From PVC group bacterium (lineage in GTDB: Bacteria; Verrucomicrobiota; Kiritimatiellia; SS1-B-03-39; UBA6053): DNA of 12,549 nucleotides. Position numbers and translations under genes: made by a program. Positions 7,314-12,549 of the stretch are shown piece by piece (position 1 is the first letter of the stretch; every line of letters starts with the position of its first letter). The notes beneath the pieces are model-generated. The model was not told where the DNA came from. It ran no database searches and was given only the letters and a program-made list of their open reading frames with translations. Location: contig PXAS01000497.1 in assembly GCA_003565815.1 (NCBI GenBank), positions 1-12,549 of the forward strand, in the 5' to 3' direction.

Positions 7314-9365
7314 TTAGCTGAGGGTCTGCACGGCCAGGTAAAGCGCAAAGACAATCCAAAGGGCGCGGACGAGCCACCAGATCCGGTTTCGCTGAAAACT
7401 GCTGTTATCGGGATAGGCGGGTTTGCCGGTGAATGCGAAACGCTGGGCGCGGCCGAGGCGCATGCGGCTGTTGATGCCCCAGCCGCCGGCTTCGAGAAAG
7501 ACGCTGAGATCGCGTTTGCTCAAACGGATGGCGGCGATGATGGCGCTGGGGATGAGGAAGGCGAGAATGGCGACCAAAAGGCCGCCGAGAATTTGCGGAA
7601 GGGTAAGCCCGGCGAAGGTTTTGGTCATGAAGGCCAGGGAAGATCCCAAGGCGGCAATGGCAATGCCGCCGCCGGCAAGCATTTGCCCGTTGCCTCCTGG
7701 CGCGGGCGGGGGAGGCGGGGGAGGAGGGGGCGACTCCAAAAATTCCCCGCTCTGGTCGAGTTTCTTTTCCGCCGCCTGGGTCATGGCTTCCACTTTGCGG
7801 GTGAAACTTTGCCCCAGTCGAATGAAGGGCGCGGCCATGGCTTCATTGAGGCTGATGGGGTTGTCGACGATATGCAGGATGGTGGCGAACCATTCGGTGC
7901 CGTCCACATGTTGGAAAATCCCGTGTTTGCCGACCTTGAGGTTCCCCTGGCGTCCGCTGGTGGCGGGCACCGCGATTTCCCAGCCCTCGGGACGGCGCGG
8001 ATGTTCGAGTTTGAGGATCATGATGAACATGGTCCCGCCTTCAATCCCCTTGAGGTATTGGGCCCGGTCGGGCACGCGCACCGCGAGGTTGAATCGACGT
8101 CCGTCCAAAATGAGCGACCCTTCCTCGAACGCGGCCCGCTCGTCGGGGGCATACAGTTGGGGGAAGCTGATGAAGTTGTTGGCGAATTCGAGGAGATGTC
8201 CCTGAAAAAGAGCCAGCTTTTCGGTGAGGCGCACCTGATTGAGATCCACGGCGGCGCTGATCTGGGTGTTGATCAGGTTGCGGACATCCTGCAGGCGCGG
8301 GCTTTCGGCGATTTCCCGAACTCGCTCGGCGCCCAGGGGGGCGAGATGCGGGCCGGGTTCGGCGGCTTTCCATTCGCCGTGGCGTTCCATCGCCGTGCGA
8401 AGACGCTGCCAGTCGTTGCGGTTGAGGATCTCGTCGGTTTTGTCAAAATAGGGCACGATGAGCTTCGCCCGGAATTCGTGGAGAAGCCGGGCGAAGGCGG
8501 GATTGACCCGCTTGTCGATGCGGAGCAACCCCTCGGGATTGGGTTGGGCGAGAGGCGCCTTGCGAAGATGGGATTGAATGTCCTCTGCGTTTTCGGCATC
8601 TTGCGGAACAGGCGGACCGGGCCAAAGTTGCGGGAGGGCGTCGGGATTCATGGCCACCACGTCGCACAGGGCGTAAAAGCGGTCGATGGCATCGCGGATT
8701 TGCAGGTACACCGCATGGGCGGCGGGGGTGTCGTCCCCGAGCGGGCGCACCTCCGAGCGTCCGCCGGGCTCATCCCCCGCGGCTTGCGCCCGCCAGGCCT
8801 GACGCGCCTTGGCGAGGGCGAGAAAATCATGGAGCGTGGCTTCATTGACCCCGTTTTTGCCGGAAGGATGCGCGGCGCCGGGCATCACCTTGAGCAGATC
8901 CTCCATGAGTTTGCGGACATCCTCGCGCTCCGCCGCTTCGGGAAGCACAACCCCGGCTTCGCTGACGGGGCGGGATTCGAGGCGGGCCCTCCATTTCCGG
9001 ATCTTGGCCAGGGAGACGGTGGGGTCATCCCCGCGGATGCGTTCCAACAGCGGACGGATGAACTTTCCGTCGGGATGCAGGTCGTTCACGGTTTCGGGAC
9101 GCAGATCGGTTGCGGCCCGGTCGATCCCGCCGGGATCGGAGAGCACGGACAAGAGCCAGTCCACCGCGTTCTTCAATTCTCCGGACTTGATCCGCTGGTC
9201 CTGGTCCTGGTCCAAATAGCGCAAAAATTCCATGTCCAGGCGAAAAGCGCTGATCGGCGCGCCCGTGGCCACCCAAAGGGTTTCATCGGTTTCGCGGGCC
9301 GCCTTGAGATCGGCGGCGCTTTCGATGACCATATGATAGGCCTTGCCCTGCAACTGGAATTTCAT
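7314..9365 (-). CDS. Large membrane-anchored EF-hand protein of unknown function
   Basis: A 683-aa protein. No signal peptide is visible, and about 560 polar residues precede the membrane part. Residues 52-63 (DQDQDQRIKSGE) fit a calcium-binding EF-hand loop, with acidic residues at loop positions 1, 3, 5 and 12; position 6 is Gln rather than the usual Gly. The polar region is rich in Arg, Glu and Ala and seems mostly helical. P546-P554 is a nine-proline run. Three hydrophobic segments follow, at about 563-580, 589-614 and 662-682. Between the last two lies SVFLEAGGWGINSRMRL, similar to a membrane-proximal motif I recall in unannotated proteins of PVC-group bacteria. The start is 8 bp after the hflC stop, without a good Shine-Dalgarno site, suggesting translational coupling. 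Inference: a cytoplasmic, possibly Ca2+-responsive partner of the HflK/HflC assembly. I cannot assign a function. Confidence 0.85.
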   Translation of the reverse strand: MKFQLQGKAYHMVIESAADLKAARETDETLWVATGAPISAFRLDMEFLRYLDQDQDQRIKSGELKNAVDWLLSVLSDPGGIDRAATDLRPETVNDLHPDGKFIRPLLERIRGDDPTVSLAKIRKWRARLESRPVSEAGVVLPEAAEREDVRKLMEDLLKVMPGAAHPSGKNGVNEATLHDFLALAKARQAWRAQAAGDEPGGRSEVRPLGDDTPAAHAVYLQIRDAIDRFYALCDVVAMNPDALPQLWPGPPVPQDAENAEDIQSHLRKAPLAQPNPEGLLRIDKRVNPAFARLLHEFRAKLIVPYFDKTDEILNRNDWQRLRTAMERHGEWKAAEPGPHLAPLGAERVREIAESPRLQDVRNLINTQISAAVDLNQVRLTEKLALFQGHLLEFANNFISFPQLYAPDERAAFEEGSLILDGRRFNLAVRVPDRAQYLKGIEGGTMFIMILKLEHPRRPEGWEIAVPATSGRQGNLKVGKHGIFQHVDGTEWFATILHIVDNPISLNEAMAAPFIRLGQSFTRKVEAMTQAAEKKLDQSGEFLESPPPPPPPPPAPGGNGQMLAGGGIAIAALGSSLAFMTKTFAGLTLPQILGGLLVAILAFLIPSAIIAAIRLSKRDLSVFLEAGGWGINSRMRLGRAQRFAFTGKPAYPDNSSFQRNRIWWLVRALWIVFALYLAVQTLS
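7704..7730 (+). other. Potential G-quadruplex motif opposite the nine-proline codons
   Basis: The plus strand, which is the template strand of the EF-hand gene, has four G runs of 3, 5, 5 and 5 separated by C, AGGC and AGGA. That fits the usual four-run, short-loop quadruplex pattern. It follows from the Pro codon run, so it may be incidental. Confidence 0.5.
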
Positions 9366-9373
9366 CGCATGGT

Positions 9374-10351
9374 TTATTCCGGGGTGTGTTTGAGGAAGCG
9401 GAAATACTCCGAGTCCGATCCAATGAACAAATCGGTTTGTTGGCCGAGGGTTTTTCCGTAGCTTTCCAAGGTGCGGAAAAACGCGTAAAACTCCGGGTTT
9501 TGCCGGTACGCTTCGTTGTAAACCCGGGTGGCTTCGGCGTCGGCTTCGCCCCGCACCACTTCCGCCTTGCGCAGGGCCTCCGAACGAATGGTGGCCAACT
9601 GCCGGGCGGTGTCGCCGTTGATGCGGGACGCTTCGCCCTGTCCTTCGGAGCGGAATTGCTCCGCAATCCGCTGCCGTTCGGAAATCATGCGCTGGAACAC
9701 CTGTTCGCGCACCGAGGGGATGTAATTGAGCCGTTTGATGCGCACATCCACCAACTCGATCCCCAACAACGTCGGCATGTCCTTGCCGGCCACTTCCAAA
9801 ATGGACCGGGTCAGTACATTGCGACCGATGCGGGTCTCCCCGGTGAGGCTGAGGTCCTCACTGTCCGGATTGACCACGTCGATTTGCCGGAGATCCTCTT
9901 CGGTGACCTCCCAATCCTCGGAGCGGACGATTTCGGTGAGTTCGGTCGCCGAAATGGTGTCCCGCACTACGGAGTCGATGATGTCGTCCAGTCGGGATTG
10001 GGCCCCGGCTTCATCGCGGACGCTGTTGTAAAACCGGAGGGGGTCGACGATCCGCCAACGGGCGGTGGTGTCGATCGAAATGAACTCCCGTCCCAAGGTG
10101 GGAATCTGGTTGGGGGAGCCGTCCCAGACAATCAGTTTTTTGTCAAAGCGGCGCACCTCTTGAATAAAAGGCACTTTGAAGTGAATGCCGGGGGTGGTGA
10201 CCGGATCGCCGATCAGCTTGCCGAACTGCAACACAATGGCCTGTTCGGCTTCCTGAATGACATACACCGAGGAAAGCAGCAGAAAGCCGCCCGCGGCCAG
10301 AAGCACCAGCAACAAGCCGCCGACAAAGGATTTTTTTGCGGATGCGTTCAT
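9374..10351 (-). CDS. hflC: HflC, SPFH/band-7 membrane protein
   Basis: A 325-aa protein, close to E. coli HflC (334 aa). Residues 1-8 are basic and cytoplasmic, 9-31 are one membrane helix, and the SPFH/band-7 domain follows (YVIQEAEQAIVLQFGKLIGDP, PGIHFKVPFIQEVRRFDKKL, STDTTARWRI-like block, RVIKRLNYIP-type VRIKRLNYIPSVREQVFQRM). Then comes the long charged Ala/Glu/Arg helix (SERQRIAEQFRSEGQGEA) typical of the family, ending in YFRFLKHTPE. HflC pairs with HflK in a large periplasm-facing cage around the FtsH protease in the inner membrane. The start overlaps the hflK stop as ATGA, with GGGAGGT 5-6 nt upstream. The gene after it is not hfq/hflX-related but the EF-hand membrane protein. Confidence 0.95.
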   Translation of the reverse strand: MNASAKKSFVGGLLLVLLAAGGFLLLSSVYVIQEAEQAIVLQFGKLIGDPVTTPGIHFKVPFIQEVRRFDKKLIVWDGSPNQIPTLGREFISIDTTARWRIVDPLRFYNSVRDEAGAQSRLDDIIDSVVRDTISATELTEIVRSEDWEVTEEDLRQIDVVNPDSEDLSLTGETRIGRNVLTRSILEVAGKDMPTLLGIELVDVRIKRLNYIPSVREQVFQRMISERQRIAEQFRSEGQGEASRINGDTARQLATIRSEALRKAEVVRGEADAEATRVYNEAYRQNPEFYAFFRTLESYGKTLGQQTDLFIGSDSEYFRFLKHTPE

Positions 10352-11343
10352 CGCGCACCTCCCGAAAGCCGGCCATCGCCCAGGTTGAGTAAGGGAAGGG
10401 GAGCGTTCATGCCCTCCTCCAGAATATAAATGTTTCTCATTTTCGGTAAAACCTCATCGATCATTTCCAGATAAAAACGGCGGGCGGTGATATCGGGTTG
10501 CTCTTGATACGCTTCCAGCAAAGAAAGGAACCGGGCCGCTTCCCCCCGGGCCTGGTTGGTGCGCTCGGCCCGGTAGGCTTCCGCCTCGGCGATGATTTCA
10601 TCGGCCTGCCCGCGGGCGCGGGGGATGATCTGGTTGCGTTGCTTTTCCGCCTCGTTGATCAACCGTTCCCGTTGTTGACGGGCCTCGTTCACCTCGTTGA
10701 ACGCGGGCTTCACTTTGCCGGGCGGGGTCACGTCCTGCAATTCGATCCGTTCGATGTGTACCCCCAAATTGAAGTTCTTCAGGATCTCCTGCATGTCCTC
10801 CCGGGTTTCGTGGGCAATCTCCACCCGCCCGACGGTCAGCACCTCGCTCCCCAAGCGGTTGCCGACAATGCGGCGCATGACCGATTCGGAGACATCGCGG
10901 ATGGTTTCCCGCGGTTCACGGACTTGAAACAGATATTTCACCGGATCGGTCACCCGGAACTGCACCACCCACTCCACGTCAATGACGTTCAAATCGCCGG
11001 TCAGCATCAGCGATTCATCGGTCATCGCCTGGGTTTTCTCGTATTGGCTTCGTTGCGCCGCCTGGGTGGTGCGGAAGCCGAACTCCTCCTTGAGGACCCG
11101 TTCCGTGGGTACAAAGGTGGCCCGGTCGATCCCGAAAGGCAACTTGAAGTGCAGGCCCGGTCCCTTGATGTCAATCACCTTGCCAAAGCGTTGGATCACC
11201 GATTTTCCTTCCGGTTCCACCGTGAAAAACATGGAGCGAACCCCCGCGAGCGCCAGCAACGCCACGGCCACGATGGCCCCCAGGCGAATGCTATTGCGAA
11301 TCGATTCCGGTGAAAATTCCGGCATTTGTTGATATTGGCTCAT
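10348..11343 (-). CDS. hflK: HflK, SPFH/band-7 membrane protein
   Basis: A 331-aa protein, shorter than E. coli HflK (419 aa): it lacks the long Gly-rich N-terminus and has a brief C-terminus. A membrane helix lies at about residues 20-36, then the band-7 domain starts at FFTVEPEGKSVIQRFGKVIDIKGPGLHFKLPFGID. MLTGDLNVIDVEWVVQFRV and ERIELQDVTPPGKVKPAFNEV are HflK hallmarks, followed by the charged coiled segment (NEARQQRERLINEAEKQ). HflK and HflC form the complex that encloses FtsH and modulates membrane protein degradation. hflK comes first and hflC overlaps it by 4 bp, as in most bacteria. There is no clear Shine-Dalgarno site before the ATG; a candidate promoter ends only a few bases upstream, so the mRNA may be leaderless or nearly so. 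Confidence 0.95.
   Translation of the reverse strand: MSQYQQMPEFSPESIRNSIRLGAIVAVALLALAGVRSMFFTVEPEGKSVIQRFGKVIDIKGPGLHFKLPFGIDRATFVPTERVLKEEFGFRTTQAAQRSQYEKTQAMTDESLMLTGDLNVIDVEWVVQFRVTDPVKYLFQVREPRETIRDVSESVMRRIVGNRLGSEVLTVGRVEIAHETREDMQEILKNFNLGVHIERIELQDVTPPGKVKPAFNEVNEARQQRERLINEAEKQRNQIIPRARGQADEIIAEAEAYRAERTNQARGEAARFLSLLEAYQEQPDITARRFYLEMIDEVLPKMRNIYILEEGMNAPLPLLNLGDGRLSGGAR
10357..10363 (-). promoter_or_regulatory. Ribosome binding site of hflC inside hflK
   Basis: GGGAGGT on the minus strand, 5 nt before the hflC ATG and within the last codons of hflK. With the ATGA overlap it indicates coupled translation of the two partners. Confidence 0.7.
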
Positions 11344-11350
11344 GCGTCTG

Positions 11351-11378
11351 ATCGTACGCGCTCTTTGTGCAGAGGCAA
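11351..11378 (-). promoter_or_regulatory. Candidate promoter for the hflK-hflC operon
   Basis: On the minus strand, TTGCCT (11373-11378; 4 of 6) is followed after 16 bp by TACGAT (11351-11356; 4 of 6). The -10 ends 7 nt before the hflK ATG, which would give a leaderless or very short leader and fits the missing Shine-Dalgarno site. It rests on a consensus match only. Confidence 0.3.
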
Positions 11379-11482
11379 CCTTTTTCGGGGAATTCCTTTT
11401 GCCGAATCATGCACTTTGACGGGATCCGGGGCGGACGGGCGCGCCGATCGCCGTAGCGGCGGGGCGAAGGCAAGGAAAACAA

Positions 11483-11511
11483 ACATCGAACCTCCACCTT
11501 CGAACATCGAA
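11483..11511. repeat. Short direct repeat, ACATCGAAC type
   Basis: ACATCGAAC occurs at about 11483-11491 and again about 20 bp on, near 11503-11511, with a CTTCGAAC half-copy between. It resembles degenerate intergenic repeats of the type GTTCGATGTTC that I recall being scattered through Verrucomicrobiota and relatives; that comparison is from memory. Confidence 0.45.
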
Positions 11512-11527
11512 CGAAGCGGGGAATTTT

Positions 11528-12019
11528 TTACCCCCGCAGGGGCACGGGAAAGGTGGCGGCCTGACCGTGCTTCACGCCCGCGGCGTCCACCAGATTCCAA
11601 ACGGTGGCCCGTTCAATGAAAAAACGTTTTCCGCTGCCGGAAACGCGCACCCCGGAATAGGCGTCCGTGAACCCCTTTTCCCTGACTTCCCGGAGAAGGA
11701 TTTCCCGCTCCGCGCGGGCCACGGGCTCCGCCGAATAGCGGCTCGGCAGACGGGTGAACGCCTCCAGGGTCATTTCAAACAGCTCCAACGCCACGCGATT
11801 GGCATACATGAAAACGGGGTCTTCTTGGGTGTCGTGGGCCACCACCACCCGATCCAATTCATACAACGCGTTCGCCAACTCCATGCCGCGAAATTCCCCG
11901 CCCGGCACCAGATGCCGGCCGGTCCAGTGATGAAAACTTTCGCAAAGGAGGGTCGCAAGATCGTCGGGGGTCATGATGCGGACGGGACTAAGTGCTCTGT
12001 CAACCAGAAATCTTCCCAT
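11528..12019 (-). CDS. MEKHLA-domain (PAS-like) protein
   Basis: A 163-aa protein from ATG 12019. A second ATG at 11974 (MTPDDLATLL) gives 148 aa and starts nearer the domain; neither has a clear Shine-Dalgarno site, so the start is unsettled. Almost the whole protein matches the MEKHLA domain: LYELDRVVVAHDTQEDPVFMYANRVALELFEM-type core, then LPSRYSAEPVARAEREILL, YSGVRVSGSGKRFFIERATVWNLVD and GQAATF near the end. MEKHLA is a PAS-related sensory fold, known from the C-terminus of plant HD-ZIP III proteins and as small stand-alone proteins in cyanobacteria and other bacteria. No output domain, signal peptide or membrane segment is present. Inference: a cytosolic ligand- or redox-sensing module acting through a partner. 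The ligand is unknown. It lies downstream of the palindrome array after nqrM. Confidence 0.88.
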   Translation of the reverse strand: MGRFLVDRALSPVRIMTPDDLATLLCESFHHWTGRHLVPGGEFRGMELANALYELDRVVVAHDTQEDPVFMYANRVALELFEMTLEAFTRLPSRYSAEPVARAEREILLREVREKGFTDAYSGVRVSGSGKRFFIERATVWNLVDAAGVKHGQAATFPVPLRG

Positions 12020-12055
12020 GGGATTTGGTCTATTTTGGATGCTGGGGTGAGTGGT

Positions 12056-12163
12056 TTCCGAGCGTCGGAACGATTTTCAGGAAGCCTTCCGAAGCTCGGA
12101 AGAAAAAAGGCCGCGTTTTCCGAGGCTCGGAAACGTTTTTCACCGGCTTTCCGAGGCTCGGAA
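12056..12163. repeat. Four-copy palindrome array, exact 31-bp period
   Basis: TTCCGA-NNN-TCGGAA occurs at 12056-12070, 12087-12101, 12118-12132 and 12149-12163. All four copies have perfect 6-bp arms, with loops GCG, AGC, GGC and GGC. Starts are 31 bp apart each time, and the 16-bp spacers differ. The array fills the gap between the nqrM-like stop (12183) and the MEKHLA start. It could be a set of protein-binding dyads on one helix face (31 bp is about three turns), a run of RNA hairpins in the mRNA, or a repeat family. Confidence 0.9.
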
Positions 12164-12182
12164 ACGCGGTTTTCCACGCGCT

Positions 12183-12392
12183 TCAGGCATCCTGTTTCTT
12201 CTCTGCCAACTCTTTTTTGTTTTTGCACTGGGTATTGCCGCAAAGCGAACATTCCACGGTGTTGCCGTCGGCATCCACCACCGCGCCGCAGTGCTTGATG
12301 GGCTTGCGACCGGACAGCACGCCCACGGACATGCCGAGGACGCACAGCAACAACACGCCCAAAACAATGATTCCAAGTATGAAAAAGGGCAT
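12183..12392 (-). CDS. nqrM: NqrM-like Na+-NQR maturation protein
   Basis: A 69-aa protein. Residues 3-26 form one membrane helix, followed by GMSVGVLSGRKPIKHCG, which closely matches the conserved GMxxGxxxxRKxIKGSCGG block of NqrM (formerly DUF539). Four Cys follow in the family order: C35, C48, C51 and C56. NqrM is a small inner-membrane protein needed to mature the Na+-translocating NADH:quinone oxidoreductase, probably by supplying iron to the Cys-ligated site of NqrD/NqrE. A basic tail (KNKKELAEKK) ends the protein. One oddity is HCG where SCGG is usual. AGGAG (12399-12403) overlaps the stop of the upstream gene, 6 nt before the ATG, so the two genes are co-transcribed. nqr genes would be expected further right, outside the window. 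Confidence 0.85.
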   Translation of the reverse strand: MPFFILGIIVLGVLLLCVLGMSVGVLSGRKPIKHCGAVVDADGNTVECSLCGNTQCKNKKELAEKKQDA

Positions 12393-12398
12393 GATTTT

Positions 12399-12403
12399 CT
12401 CCT
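12399..12403 (-). promoter_or_regulatory. Ribosome binding site of nqrM overlapping the upstream stop
   Basis: The minus strand reads TAGGAG: the stop codon of the upstream gene runs into AGGAG, 6 nt before the nqrM ATG. This indicates coupled translation. Confidence 0.75.
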
Positions 12404-12549
12404 ATTCGACTGAGGGGTTGGGATCGGTCTGATCGGTCTGATCTGACGGATCGGTCGGATCAGACGGATCCAAGGTCTCCGGCTCGGGCTCGGGCATGGG
12501 TTCCGGCTCCGGCTCGGGCATGGGTTCCGCCTCGGGCTCCGGCTCTGGC
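12402..12549 (-). CDS. C-terminal tail of an unidentified protein, Pro/Glu- and Asp-rich (N-terminus off window)
   Basis: The last 48 codons before TAG (12402-12404) are visible; the rest lies beyond the right edge. They encode a disordered acidic tail: PEPEPEAEPMPEPEPEPM-type repeats, then DPSDPTDPSDQTDQTDP and PSVE. An 8-residue EPMPEPEP unit is repeated at 24-bp period in the DNA. The frame is supported by the Shine-Dalgarno-overlapping stop and the co-directional nqrM. In nqr operons, apbE or nqrF often precedes nqrM, but this tail resembles neither core, so identity stays open. Confidence 0.6.
   Translation of the reverse strand, partial: PEPEPEAEPMPEPEPEPMPEPEPETLDPSDPTDPSDQTDQTDPNPSVE
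12487..12529. repeat. 24-bp tandem repeat in the acidic tail
   Basis: GGCTCGGGCATGGGTTCCG occurs at 12487-12505 and 12511-12529, a 24-bp period encoding EPMPEPEP on the minus strand. Length variation by slippage is plausible. Confidence 0.7.

Larger units (their letters stand above)
11344..11527. other. Intergenic region upstream of hflK
   Basis: Contains the candidate hflK promoter, a small CGCCG-TAG-CGGCG hairpin (11449-11461), and a degenerate direct repeat (11483-11511). The arms GCGGGG (11516-11521) and CCCCGC (11532-11537) overlap the stop of the MEKHLA gene and could be a weak terminator, but no T-tract follows the stem on the minus strand. No gene seen. Confidence 0.5.

Noticed and set aside
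7266..9461. A 731-codon plus-strand open frame
   Set aside because: It lies antisense to the EF-hand gene, which has coherent domains and operon spacing. The plus product resembles no family and is a by-product of GC-rich codon use.
9386..10429. A 347-codon plus-strand frame
   Set aside because: It is antisense to hflC, which is certain.
12056..12163. CRISPR array
   Set aside because: The 15-bp palindromic units and 16-bp spacers are far shorter than CRISPR repeats and spacers, and no cas gene is present.
12051..12432. Plus-strand frames of 120-146 codons over the palindrome array and nqrM
   Set aside because: Their repeated FPRLGN/SEARKR-like residues are just the palindromes translated; nqrM on the other strand explains the rest.

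Overview
The window is moderately GC-rich and densely coded. Every gene I can support lies on the minus strand, so transcription runs right to left. Codon use, long antisense shadow frames and gene content point to a Gram-negative bacterium with an outer membrane (two lipobox lipoproteins of the CsgG fold) and a Na+-translocating NADH:quinone oxidoreductase (an NqrM maturation protein). The intergenic DNA, with short palindrome arrays and a degenerate ACATCGAAC-type repeat, resembles what I recall from Verrucomicrobiota/Kiritimatiellota-type genomes. That placement is an inference, not a proof.

Right edge (12549 to 11528): the Pro/Glu- and Asp-rich tail of an unidentified protein is followed, from a ribosome site overlapping its stop, by a 69-aa NqrM-like protein. 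Next is a gap holding four copies of a 15-bp palindrome at an exact 31-bp period, then a stand-alone MEKHLA (PAS-like) domain protein. A short gap (11344-11527) carries repeat debris and a candidate promoter.

Middle (11343 to 7314): hflK and hflC overlap by 4 bp. Eight bp after hflC comes a 683-aa membrane-anchored protein of unknown function, with an EF-hand loop, a nine-proline run and three C-terminal membrane segments. The three look like one operon acting at the inner membrane. A gene-free stretch of about 560 bp (6756-7313) follows, with several inverted repeats and a 21-bp direct repeat.

Left half (6755 to 1): a second co-directional cluster encodes two tandem, about 80% identical CsgG-like lipoproteins, a secreted protein with a transglutaminase-like domain lacking the expected Cys and His, and a secreted multidomain protein running off the left edge. 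The N-terminal domain of that last protein resembles the metallophosphoesterase/5'-nucleotidase fold but has lost most metal ligands. All four carry export signals, so together they form the best candidate here for an undescribed envelope module built on degenerate enzyme folds. No tRNA, rRNA, CRISPR array or transposase was seen.
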